NCBI GenBank assembly: GCA_003485765.1
Contig: DNHS01000032.1
Location: 6,508 to 35,780, forward strand
Length of the DNA stretch: 29,273 nucleotides
DNA from: Candidatus Omnitrophota bacterium
Lineage (GTDB): Bacteria > Omnitrophota > Gorgyraeia > Gorgyraeales > Gorgyraeaceae
Reading direction: 5' to 3'
Shown: one piece after another, positions 9,401-15,307 of the stretch
Layout: each line of letters begins with the position of its first letter
Numbering within the stretch: position 1 is the first letter of the stretch
Notes under the pieces: generated by a model
The model's input: only the letters and a program-made list of their open reading frames with translations
What the model was told of the DNA's origin: nothing
Databases searched by the model: none
Translations under genes and position numbers: made by a program

Positions 9401-10490
9401 TATCTATGCCTTTTGCAAAATCCACTGCATCAAATGTATCATCAGGATGGTCTATGCCAGGCCCTGATAAAAATGCCAGTTGTTTATTTTTGTAAGGCTT
9501 AAACCTTTTGAAAAATATACTTTCTTCGCCTTTTTCTAATTTATCAAGCAAGGCTGTTAAAACTGTTTCGCTATTACAGAAATTAAAATGGTCTATGCCT
9601 AAGAAATACTCATATCCTATGTCATCTCTTTTTTCTATAACAGGGCTCCAGTCTCCTACAACCAAGTCTTCGCTGCCAATTGCAATAAATGTCTTTATGC
9701 GCTTATCAGGCCCAAGATATTGTATGCTTTTTAAGAACATACTGTCCGGAGATAATTCTTTTCTCAAGGCTTCAGATTCCATGCGGCTGCCAGGTATCCA
9801 GATTTTATTATCAGCTACTTCCAATGCATATTGATAAGCAGTCATGCTCTGGGTAAAAACTGATGGAATTACGCCTAGGATATTTTTGATATTTGCTACG
9901 AGGCTTGTAGAGCCATTGTTGGGCGGGGCAAGTTCTATTATTGTCCCTATATTGTCTCTATAAGGTACTAAACCAAGCGAACGCGAATATGCTGTTACTG
10001 CAATGGCTCCCATAGAATGAGTTACTACATCTGCTTTTTTATAATTTCTATCAGGGAGATTCTTATTAAGATAATCCATTCCTTCTTTTAACGCTACGCC
10101 TACATCATCGCCCAAGTCACTTACGCCATAACCCCATGAATTGCCGATCATAGGCGCGTCTATCTTATGATCTCCATTTGTATCAACCGCATTTCCGCGC
10201 ATATCAACGACAATTACGTCGTAACCGTTTTTTCTCAGATTTTTTACATAATCCTTTTTTTCATCTTCGCTACGCCAAACTGAACCTTTTGAATTAAAGC
10301 CATGCACTAACAATACTGGCTTTTCCTTTATATTAGATGCAGTATTTTCGTAACAATAAATATTTATCTTTGCGCCTTTAGTGCTATCAATAGTTATAGG
10401 GACAGGACTGCTTGATTCGTCCAATGCAAATACAACATCAGAGAAAAATACCAGAAATAACAAAGCGACTAAATAACTAATCGTCTTCAT
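3378..10490 (-). CDS. Giant secreted alpha/beta-hydrolase with PPC-like and PKD-like repeats and a CFI-box C-terminus
   Basis: A 2370-residue protein. Residues 1-22 are a signal peptide (YLVALLFLVFFSDVVFA). Residues about 55-320 are a lipase-like alpha/beta-hydrolase: LLVHGF near 61-65, nucleophile motif THSMG (Ser159), an acid candidate in GSEDLVVGD (Asp275 or Asp280) and His301 in GIDHFNF. Residues about 470-640 resemble a glutamine-amidotransferase-like/ThuA-type fold (VLVIPTGG, YVKNGGVVLCF). Beta-sandwich stretches follow, then a carboxypeptidase-regulatory-like domain (about 1005-1080), two PPC-like domains starting at EPNSA and EPNDS (about 1158-1400), a cadherin-like unit near 1670-1760 and four PKD-like repeats with xYxWDFDGDGxx motifs (about 1763-2116). 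The end has a Gly/Ser linker, then CFIATAAFGS near residue 2293 and a hydrophobic tail: the CFI-box C-terminal region. No good Shine-Dalgarno precedes ATG 10490. Substrate unknown; cell-surface location is inferred. Confidence 0.88.
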   Translation of the reverse strand: MKTISYLVALLFLVFFSDVVFALDESSSPVPITIDSTKGAKINIYCYENTASNIKEKPVLLVHGFNSKGSVWRSEDEKKDYVKNLRKNGYDVIVVDMRGNAVDTNGDHKIDAPMIGNSWGYGVSDLGDDVGVALKEGMDYLNKNLPDRNYKKADVVTHSMGAIAVTAYSRSLGLVPYRDNIGTIIELAPPNNGSTSLVANIKNILGVIPSVFTQSMTAYQYALEVADNKIWIPGSRMESEALRKELSPDSMFLKSIQYLGPDKRIKTFIAIGSEDLVVGDWSPVIEKRDDIGYEYFLGIDHFNFCNSETVLTALLDKLEKGEESIFFKRFKPYKNKQLAFLSGPGIDHPDDTFDAVDFAKGIDISPRKLFDLYLRIAARKNKAYLLKYWEILNLFEDAQLEISTGANIDNIINKWEEMLGQKNKLLHDYHMYASREYLESPDIAVLANGYYNEMRKLVIEKVGEPVRIIDHTFESYILDEQKVLVIPTGGLSGLSHSAIFKNKLSEYVKNGGVVLCFSQQYGYDFNALPGGKISAYGWQEDASCYTKAAYIENFHQILSSQTDSYPDIKLDGYFTDYPDGALILLRRSKNQMPAMLMYNFGKGIVIAASIYSDWGYLNGQASSSEINLVRDILRWAKSGKNLPEYKTGESFESAVQTHKDFDKIEMILKSPEGKILEKNISSKAVYKLGIALEKPGIYSVDYILYGADSKAIQPQAEGIYFSFAKPPPGISQNPDFTFDITSDSENYISGSSATFTFHIRNNTARDESIRYKAALQHHKIEYNDVVSVPPNKAISFDKKITANLTDLLSSDFYSSENVFIGKAERGINVFEPSLDIEMSTDKEEYLPDDIASITSKLKNKTSSALNILAILDITDSSNKQIYYSSSETELAGLGSESLAQSFAIPEDITRGRCNAKLSVFSNSRLIGFKSVYFEIPDSLIYEDEGIESDIDSYSAFSPNVELVIDMENNYPKNQLISGAVKIKNTGEIIKNSFVDIRVFSDVKTWDLWGIIRDDKGDVVKGAKVDGIYTNKDGKYKLKGLDKGKRTINIKAPGFDSVSKDIEILPGDNNLDAKLSPSKYGNLSGIIENSIGSTITLDPVNVASSDSLTRYAVTSGDNLFKFKYLPIGNYLLTVSPGNISKNIQINEGENIFNDSLNPATYQDFQETEPNSAFTNASGIGLNSRIHGKIYIAGDEDFFKFNIVEKGILYIKIYEVPQGMRPSIKIYDTLGKVVSIKGGSANEKIILETEFDKPGLYYLLVRDWYGNISSPSNYSLYFNFIKNLDEYEPNDSKEAAKLIDFGKNYFATVAVKADSDFYKLSIPDAGKITIDLKDVPANIRPYMKLYKDSGQNIDIKGGVAGEDVTMEFEVINPSNYYIQVYDRYNSESSFLRYAFLAVYTPSDQYPVSDSSFFQKREEIPEIKDNLAINFEIPAIAEKGKYYIEAILKSSISEEIAKLIRAFYVSEKLVLKVEAKVEADVFKLNIKNLSLLKGVKLFAEVRCGDYEKSINFILDKEKDLEFNIPGLNSMEKVYYGIYFESGKSIYLNSYLIKGEKPKASSIKIVQAGCNKDVYKNAENVVLNWKIESSEDLSIKLSVDLIKPDLDTVKLIEEDVSLEKGINELEKVISPELDKPGIYRVVYRFGDICQGSIFFDVGEKEIPKENHEPVLFTIGAKEVITGDSLEFFVDATDIDRDLLIYSVETLPRGAGFDPWVKRFFWKPGENQTGEYFVTFIVSDGKVKASEKVKIIVFDSLPIVLEAKSLAEPLNGMAPLEAHFKSEAISKFRRIVKYEWDFDGKGIYDFSSPESGEAVFIYTGEGSFPAKLRVTDKNGITNTYTVTINIAKNPDAPGVYLNASPLKGVAPCKVFFKGDAFCPQGVSKYEWDFDGDGIFEANSSESGEVVKTYTLPGKYNAEFRVTSFDGLTSTEKVLIEIGDPKVLSVSSSILPVTGNVSLEINFEAAVNGSNLIQKYQWDFEGDGVFDYTSLSSGIVKHTYCEPGVYTPIVRVTDSNNLSSQAKSEIRFGIFDPEDIKKGKIILNPQKGSAPLAVRFSFETEDEINDVEYLWDFDDDGIMDLVTLAPQAEFTYNDSGDYMAKLDVRTIGRIIMSCQETVYVANGKNNDKKPLVSPNNVYKHKIGRIELSDKTSLVLPADVLEQDDVVNIKRLESSQIQREINLNQNKPIGEYREYKFENRKEPFNKEMIISIPYTDENGDGIVDDKNIDELTLDAYWYDEKNVEWKILSDSLIFPKENIVTVKTSHFTVFGIAGAEKNNEDIPQPENPGQQDSGGSSGGSSCFIATAAFGSIYAKEVVALRGFRDQYLLKSELGIKFVNLYYRFSPPIAEFIKDKPFLKSQIRLLIKSIVIFLKFII

Positions 10491-10503
10491 AAAATAATCT
10501 TTA

Positions 10504-10624
10504 TGTCATTGTGAGGTGGCTGGTAGAAGTGGCTATCGAAGCAATCGCAGGAGGGCAGGCTCTCTGCACTACCTCACATGCGATTGCTTCGTCTGTCGAA
10601 TTCAAAAACTCCCCCGCAATGACA
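10504..10624. repeat. Palindromic element with GCAATCGC arms
   Basis: Outer ends TGTCATTG (10504-10511) and CAATGACA (10617-10624) are inverse complements. Inside, CGAAGCAATCGCA (10537-10549) matches TGCGATTGCTTCG (10579-10591), and GTGAGGT (10511-10517) matches ACCTCAC (10571-10577). The two inner pairs are interleaved, so they form either alternative hairpins or a pseudoknot. It fills most of the 165-nt gap upstream of the giant gene. Confidence 0.65.
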
Positions 10625-10655
10625 CAATGTAAATGAGACACACTGCTTATTTAAT

Positions 10656-11258
10656 TTATTGAATTAATCTCTTAGGACTAGTCTCTCCATCTTTTAATAT
10701 CAAGAGGTCTTTATCTTTAAGGAGGATTTCAATTTTGTATTTTTCTGATTGGCTTGATATTTCTGCTCTATTGATAGGGTCAAATGGCCGTGTTTCTATG
10801 TATTTATCTTTTTCTGTTTTTGGTTTTTTTTCGGTTCCGTCTGAATTTATTGTCCAGAATAATAAATTTGCGGTACGCACTCCCCAGATATTGTGACTGG
10901 TTAATTCTTGACAAAATATAACCTTTCCATCACTCGTCCATCCTGGATAATGCATATCTATCTCAAAAAAATTTCTCCATCTATGTTTCTTAAAAAATTT
11001 AGCTATATGATTTGTAGGTGAGTGATCCTGAAAGGTAAGCTTTTTTAGATTTTTGCCGTCTATATCTACTACCCAGATATCAAAATTCCCGACTGGGGTT
11101 ATTGCAGAAAATGCTATTTTTGCTTCATCCGGCGAGAGTTCAAAGTCTGTAATATTTACTATATCGTTTTTGCTATAATTTACTGCGCCGCTGCATCCTC
11201 CTATAATAATCGCGCCAAAAATAGCCATCCAAATCCCTAGCGACATCCTAGGCATCAT
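10656..11258 (-). CDS. Short lipoprotein with TolB/WD40-like propeller motifs
   Basis: About 200 residues from ATG 11258. The open frame also reaches a TTG at 11279, but that codon lies inside a 41-nt palindrome and is a poor start; ATG 11255 or 11246 are alternatives. The N-terminus MMPRMSLGIWMAIFGAIIIGGC is a lipoprotein signal with lipobox IGGC, so the mature protein would be lipid-anchored, probably processed by LspA. NITDFELSPDEAKIAFSA and DIWVVDIDGKNLKKLTF are TolB/WD40-like blade motifs, with a second partial blade around YPGWTSDGKVIF and TINSDGTEKK. Only two or three blades fit, whereas complete propellers have six or more, so it is a short form or a remnant. It lies just downstream of the Cro/CI-type regulator, separated only by a palindrome. 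Confidence 0.65.
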   Translation of the reverse strand: MMPRMSLGIWMAIFGAIIIGGCSGAVNYSKNDIVNITDFELSPDEAKIAFSAITPVGNFDIWVVDIDGKNLKKLTFQDHSPTNHIAKFFKKHRWRNFFEIDMHYPGWTSDGKVIFCQELTSHNIWGVRTANLLFWTINSDGTEKKPKTEKDKYIETRPFDPINRAEISSQSEKYKIEILLKDKDLLILKDGETSPKRLIQ

Positions 11259-11274
11259 GCCCCACCCCGCATAA

Positions 11275-11315
11275 AACAACTTTACATTTCAACAATGTTG
11301 ATTTGTCAAGTTGTT
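11275..11315 (-). repeat. 41-nt palindrome, copy 1 (inverted orientation)
   Basis: Begins AACAACTTTACATTTC and ends TTTGTCAAGTTGTT, with 20-nt arms around a central A. It is the exact reverse complement of copies 3 and 4, including the mismatched positions within the stem, so the element has a definable orientation. It lies between the regulator and lipoprotein genes. Confidence 0.85.
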
Positions 11316-11328
11316 TAGCTATAATATG

Positions 11329-11685
11329 TTATTTTTGTTTTTTCTTTCTTTTGCGATCCTTATGTAATGCGCTGATTAATGGAAAATAAATCTTTATATT
11401 GGCAGGACTGCTCTCTTTAACTATATTAATTATTTTCTTTTTCTTATAGTCAGATGAACTTAGTTTTTCATCATTTAATAAAAGTTCGTAGGTATCTACT
11501 TCTAAAGCCTCCGCAATGCGGGAAATCATATAAAAGGTAGGGAGTTTTTTGCAGCTTTCAATTCTGCTTATATATGTAGGATGGACATTTACTTCTTCTG
11601 CTAATCTTAACTGCATCCACCCTTTGGAATTTCGAATTGTTCTGATTCTATTGGCTAGAATACTGCTATCCTTGGCTATGCTCAT
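11329..11685 (-). CDS. Cro/CI-type helix-turn-helix transcriptional regulator
   Basis: A 118-residue protein from ATG 11685, which follows AAAGGT by 6 nt; the frame is open up to 11763, but the upstream part is hydrophobic and contains the probable promoter. Residues about 11-66 are an HTH_3 domain: LANRIRTIRNSKGWMQLRLA, EEVNVHPTYISRIESCKKLP (recognition helix) and a closing FYMISRIAEALEVDTYELL. The remaining 50 residues are Lys-rich (end KDRKRKKKQK) with no recognised domain. Neighbours are the RAYT gene upstream and a lipoprotein gene downstream, with palindromes on both sides. A 13-bp perfect inverted repeat overlapping its probable promoter suggests autoregulation. The target genes are unknown. 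Confidence 0.85.
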   Translation of the reverse strand: MSIAKDSSILANRIRTIRNSKGWMQLRLAEEVNVHPTYISRIESCKKLPTFYMISRIAEALEVDTYELLLNDEKLSSSDYKKKKIINIVKESSPANIKIYFPLISALHKDRKRKKKQK

Positions 11686-11742
11686 AAAATTACCTTTCAT
11701 TATAAATAGACAGAGTGATAGAGTGAATAAAAATAAGGTCAC

Positions 11743-11762
11743 ATTATAATGTCTATTAGACA
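11743..11762 (-). promoter_or_regulatory. Probable promoter -10 with overlapping operator for the HTH regulator
   Basis: TATAAT on the minus strand (11743-11748) is adjacent to a perfect inverted repeat TGTCTA-T-TAGACA (11750-11762). The -35 is weak (TTAGTA or similar), as expected for a regulated promoter. Half-sites TAGACA recur at 11707-11712 and at 12791-12796 upstream of the RAYT gene. Confidence 0.45.
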
Positions 11763-11787
11763 TATTACTAATTCAAACAATAAACCT

Positions 11788-11828
11788 AACAACTTGACAC
11801 TTTAACATTGTTAAAATGTCAAGTTGTT
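11788..11828 (+). repeat. 41-nt palindrome, copy 2, overlapping the RAYT stop codon
   Basis: Begins AACAACTTGACACTTT and ends AAAATGTCAAGTTGTT; 36 of 41 positions match copies 3 and 4. The TGA stop of the RAYT gene (11819-11821) lies inside it, so the last two Thr codons and the stop come from the repeat. Confidence 0.85.
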
Positions 11829-12715
11829 TGCGAACAATTAAGATAGCTATACACAGATTGGCGGCTTAAATTCAATTTTTTTGCTATATCTAAAACATTA
11901 GAACCTCTTGATATTAATTGTTCTATTAAAAATTTCCTTGCTTCTTTTTCATAAGGTCCTCTGAGATTTCCTTTTTCTTTTAATTCTTGTATCTTTTTAT
12001 CTAACTCCTCGTTGCTCAATAAGATACTCCCATTAATTCTCCGCCCTTCTACTGTTTTTAACATCTCAACTATAATTTCTAATGCTTTAGGTTGTTCAAA
12101 CACATCATTTATGTAAACAACATCTAATCTGTATAGTAAATTTTTATATTTCTCTATAGCTTTAGATATGTCATTATCTAACAGGCTAAGAATAAATTTA
12201 TAATCTATAAATGTATCTTTTTCTACACTATTCAAAAACAACGCACAGGAAGACCATCTATAATCTACAGGATTTGCAACTAATCCTGCCTTTACAGGGT
12301 TAAAATGTATATATAATGAAGCGGCTAGGAGATAATTGTCATCAAAACACAATGCAGATCTGTATGCCCCACAGAAAGCATGTCCTTTTCTTGCATATTT
12401 TTTATTGAAATATACAGCATATATTCGAAATAACTCTTTCATGGCATTTGACATATTCGATTCAAGAAATTTTATCAACAAATGAAGGTGATTCAACATT
12501 AAAGTAAAACTTAATATCTTAAATTGGAATTCATTAGAAATTTCTTTAATCAAATGCAGCATATAAACATAGTCTGACTCTTCTAGAAATAATGGTTCTT
12601 TTCCTGACGCATGCTGAGTAATGTGGCTTACTGCCCCTTCAAAACAATACTTATTTCTAGCCCTGAAAAACCGCTTCACCTTTCCTTGTTCAATCAGATC
12701 TATCACATCTACCAT
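11819..12715 (-). CDS. REP-associated tyrosine transposase (RAYT, Y1/HUH) with C-terminal HTH
   Basis: A 298-residue protein from ATG 12715, preceded by AAGGGAGG with a 4-nt gap; the frame extends further up but through a palindrome. Residues about 10-150 are a Y1_Tnp (IS200-like) domain: LMLNHLHLLIKF holds the HUH motif (His76, His78), and GHAFCGAYRSAL provides Tyr118 as the likely nucleophile. YIHFNPVKAGLV is a hallmark of the RAYT subgroup. Such enzymes cut and join single-stranded DNA at REP hairpins. Residues about 257-293 (EARKFLIEQLISRGSNVLDI to LSRQSVYSYL) form a helix-turn-helix, an extra DNA-binding domain. Copies of a 41-nt palindrome lie upstream, at the stop, and beyond, which fits a RAYT with its cognate repeats. 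All key residues are present, so it may be active. Confidence 0.92.
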   Translation of the reverse strand: MVDVIDLIEQGKVKRFFRARNKYCFEGAVSHITQHASGKEPLFLEESDYVYMLHLIKEISNEFQFKILSFTLMLNHLHLLIKFLESNMSNAMKELFRIYAVYFNKKYARKGHAFCGAYRSALCFDDNYLLAASLYIHFNPVKAGLVANPVDYRWSSCALFLNSVEKDTFIDYKFILSLLDNDISKAIEKYKNLLYRLDVVYINDVFEQPKALEIIVEMLKTVEGRRINGSILLSNEELDKKIQELKEKGNLRGPYEKEARKFLIEQLISRGSNVLDIAKKLNLSRQSVYSYLNCSQTT

Positions 12716-12733
12716 TGTGCCTCCCTTATGGTT

Positions 12734-12774
12734 AACAACTTGACAAATCAACATTGTTGAAATGTAAAGTTGTT
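12734..12774 (+). repeat. 41-nt palindrome, copy 3, in the RAYT 5' leader
   Basis: Identical over all 41 nt to copy 4 (begins AACAACTTGACAAATC, ends AAATGTAAAGTTGTT). It lies 18 nt upstream of the RAYT start and just before its Shine-Dalgarno, so it is in the untranslated leader and could affect translation. Confidence 0.9.
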
Positions 12775-12846
12775 TGTGTTTTATATATAATAGACACATT
12801 TAAAGGCGATTTTCTTTCAATTTTTTAAAATTTTATTAACTGCTCT

Positions 12847-12887
12847 AACAACTTGACAAATCAACATTGTTGAAATGTAAAGTTGTT
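12847..12887 (+). repeat. 41-nt palindrome, copy 4
   Basis: Same sequence and orientation as copy 3, 72 nt away, between the threonine synthase stop and the RAYT upstream region. The two form a direct pair, as in BIME-type REP clusters. Confidence 0.9.
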
Positions 12888-12900
12888 GGATTAGCAACAA

Positions 12901-13950
12901 TTAGAGGATTTCGCGGAGAACTGATTGGAGATTTGCTGGAACGATTTTGGGTTCTTTGATGGATTTTATGGCGCGGTCAGGGTCTTTGAGGCCATGGCCG
13001 GTAAGGATGCAGACGAGTTTTGGATTCTTATTTTTTTTGAAATAACCTTTTTTGGCAAGCTTCATTACGCCCGCCACTGATGCGGCTGACGCGGGTTCTA
13101 CAAATATGCCTTCTTTTGACGCGAGAAATTTATACGCTTCTAGTATTTCATCGTCAGAAACTATATCTATGAGGCCTTTGGATTCATCTCTGGCTTCTTC
13201 TGCCATTTTCCAGCTAGCAGGATTTCCTATGCGGATAGCAGTGGCAATGGTCTCAGGTTTTTCTATAATCCTGCCTCTCACTATAGGGGCTGCGCCTTCT
13301 GCCTGAAAACCAAGCATTACAGGGAGATTCTTTATCCTGCCCTTCTCTTTATATTCCTTATAGCCTTTCCAGTAAGCAGTGATATTGCCTGCGTTTCCCA
13401 CTGGGATAGCATGAAAATCAGGAGCTAAACCTAACTGATCGCATATTTCAAATGAGCCGGTTTTCTGGCCTTCTATCCTGTAAGGATTTATGGAATTTAC
13501 AAGCTGGATATGATGCTTGGCAGTGATTTCTTTTACAAGATTAAACGCGTCGTCAAAATTTCCATTAACTGCAATAACTTGAGCTCCATGTATAAGCGCT
13601 TGAGCAAGCTTACCAACCGCTATAGCGCCTTTAGGAATCAAAACGATGCATTTAATTCCAGCCCTTGCAGCATAAGCTGCTGCAGATGCAGAAGTATTAC
13701 CAGTAGAAGCGCACATAACTGCAACATGTTTTTCTTCCAATGCCTTTGAAATAGCAAGAGTCATGCCTCTATCTTTAAAAGAACCGGTTGGATTAAGGCC
13801 CTCGTATTTTAAATACACTTCACCAGTGATTAATTTTGAAAGATGGGAAGAATATATAAGAGGGGTATTGCCCTCGTTAAGAGTAACTATAGGCGTATTT
13901 TTAGTAACCGGTAAAAATTCTTTATATTTATCAATTATTCCGTTCCACAT
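12901..13950 (-). CDS. thrC: Threonine synthase
   Basis: A 349-residue PLP enzyme that converts O-phosphohomoserine to threonine. NEGNTPLIY near residue 25, LKYEGLNPTGSFKDRGM with PLP Lys59, and ASTGNTSASAAAYAARAG are typical of the fold-type II threonine synthases of about 350 residues. The glycine-rich phosphate loop PVGNAGNITAYWKG follows at about residue 178. The C-terminus VPANLQSVLREIL fits. The ATG at 13950 has AAGG upstream. It lies 49 nt after homoserine dehydrogenase with a hairpin in the gap, in a threonine unit without a homoserine kinase in this window. Confidence 0.95.
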   Translation of the reverse strand: MWNGIIDKYKEFLPVTKNTPIVTLNEGNTPLIYSSHLSKLITGEVYLKYEGLNPTGSFKDRGMTLAISKALEEKHVAVMCASTGNTSASAAAYAARAGIKCIVLIPKGAIAVGKLAQALIHGAQVIAVNGNFDDAFNLVKEITAKHHIQLVNSINPYRIEGQKTGSFEICDQLGLAPDFHAIPVGNAGNITAYWKGYKEYKEKGRIKNLPVMLGFQAEGAAPIVRGRIIEKPETIATAIRIGNPASWKMAEEARDESKGLIDIVSDDEILEAYKFLASKEGIFVEPASAASVAGVMKLAKKGYFKKNKNPKLVCILTGHGLKDPDRAIKSIKEPKIVPANLQSVLREIL

Positions 13951-13962
13951 TAAAACCTTACC

Positions 13963-13997
13963 AACTTCGTAGGAGGCTTACGGCCACCTACGAAGTT
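13963..13997. repeat. Perfect hairpin between hom and thrC
   Basis: AACTTCGTAGG (13963-13973) and CCTACGAAGTT (13987-13997) form a perfect 11-bp stem with a 13-nt loop. A T-run follows only on the plus strand, where no gene needs termination; on the minus strand it would be a structure inside the operon, between the hom stop and the thrC ribosome-binding site. It looks like a REP-type palindrome or an mRNA stabiliser. Confidence 0.65.
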
Positions 13998-13999
13998 TT

Positions 14000-15307
14000 T
14001 TATTTCTCCAGCCTTATGACTACGCTTTTCTTTTTTATGGCAGGTAGTTTATTGATCCTGGATAATGCGGCCTGCATGTCCAGCTCTCTCGCCTCATGGG
14101 TAAGCATAACTATAGGGACAATATGCGCCTCGCGACGCTCTTTCTGCACAACGCTTGCGATGCTGATATTATACCTGCCTAAAAGGTCTGCTATATTTGC
14201 AAGGACGCCTGGCTTATCTATAGCAGAAAAATGCGCGTAGTATCTGGTAACAACCTCGTCCATTTTCCTAAGTTTTTTTATTTCACTATCTTTAGGGATT
14301 ATCTGCTTCACTGAATTTTTTCCGCAGACAATCTTATGACCAGCATCTACTATGTCGCTTATGACAGCGCTTGTGGTAGGCAGTTTGCCTGCGCCCTGGC
14401 CATAGAATAACTGTTTACCAACCAGATCAGCTTCTATAAATATCGCGTTATATGCGCCGGAAACAGACGAAAGCAGATGTTCTAAAGGTAAAAGAGTAGG
14501 ATGAACTCTGGTTTCCAATTCATTCCCATAGCATTTTGCTATTGCAAGAAGTTTTATTCCATAACCAAACTCTTTGGCATACTGGATATCTAAATTAGAT
14601 ATGTCCTCAATCCCTTCAACATAAATGTCATCTAAATCCACTCTTTTTCCAAAAGCCAGAAGCGAAAGTATCGCAAGCTTATGGCTGGAATCCAGGCCTT
14701 TTATATCCAAAGAAGGGTCTTTTTCAGCATAGCCTTTTGACTGCGCTTCCTTAAGAGCAGTTTTAAAACTTGAGCCCTCACTTGACATGCTGGATAATAT
14801 GTAATTTGAAGTGCCGTTCAGAATCCCGAATACGCTGGAAAATTTATTGCTCACCATGCCTTCGCGTATTGCTTTTATAATAGGGATTCCTCCTGCAACG
14901 CTTGCCTCAAAATATATTTCTCTATTTGAAATTTTGGCCTTCTGGAAAATTTCCCCGCCTTCAGATGCAAGAAGCAATTTATTCGCAGTAACCACATGCT
15001 TGCCTTTTGATAACGCTTTTATCACAATCTCTTTTGCAGGATGAATGCCGCCTATTAGTTCAATAATAATATGAATATCAGGATCATTGATCACTTTATC
15101 GGCGTCTTTAGTAAACATGCCTTCAGGGAAATTCACATCTCTTTTTAAAGACAGGTCTTTGTCGCAGACTAATGAAAGATTAAAATCTATCCCGGTGCGT
15201 TTTAATAATAGATCTCTCCTGGCCATTAGAAACTTTGCGACGCCAGATCCTATAGTTCCCAAACCTATCAAACCGATATTTATCTTACTCTGCGATTTTT
15301 TATACAT
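14000..15307 (-). CDS. hom: Homoserine dehydrogenase with C-terminal ACT domain
   Basis: A 435-residue enzyme that reduces aspartate semialdehyde to homoserine. Residues 10-27 hold the NAD(P) motif IGLIGLGTIGSGVAKFL. GKHVVTANKLLLA, ASVAGGIPIIKAIREG and GILNGTSNYILS mark the catalytic domain, and a Lys/Asp-rich GYAEKDPSLDIKGLDSSHKL follows. An ACT domain starts near residue 350 (AHFSAIDKPGVLANIADLLG), indicating amino-acid feedback, usually by threonine. The ATG at 15307 is preceded by GGTGG and overlaps the PilZ stop by 8 nt, which suggests translational coupling. The gene leads into thrC. Confidence 0.95.
   Translation of the reverse strand: MYKKSQSKINIGLIGLGTIGSGVAKFLMARRDLLLKRTGIDFNLSLVCDKDLSLKRDVNFPEGMFTKDADKVINDPDIHIIIELIGGIHPAKEIVIKALSKGKHVVTANKLLLASEGGEIFQKAKISNREIYFEASVAGGIPIIKAIREGMVSNKFSSVFGILNGTSNYILSSMSSEGSSFKTALKEAQSKGYAEKDPSLDIKGLDSSHKLAILSLLAFGKRVDLDDIYVEGIEDISNLDIQYAKEFGYGIKLLAIAKCYGNELETRVHPTLLPLEHLLSSVSGAYNAIFIEADLVGKQLFYGQGAGKLPTTSAVISDIVDAGHKIVCGKNSVKQIIPKDSEIKKLRKMDEVVTRYYAHFSAIDKPGVLANIADLLGRYNISIASVVQKERREAHIVPIVMLTHEARELDMQAALSRINKLPAIKKKSVVIRLEK

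Noticed and set aside
12734..12887. Two identical 41-nt repeats as a CRISPR array
   Set aside because: Only two direct copies, both fully palindromic, no regular spacer series and no cas genes; REP elements explain them.
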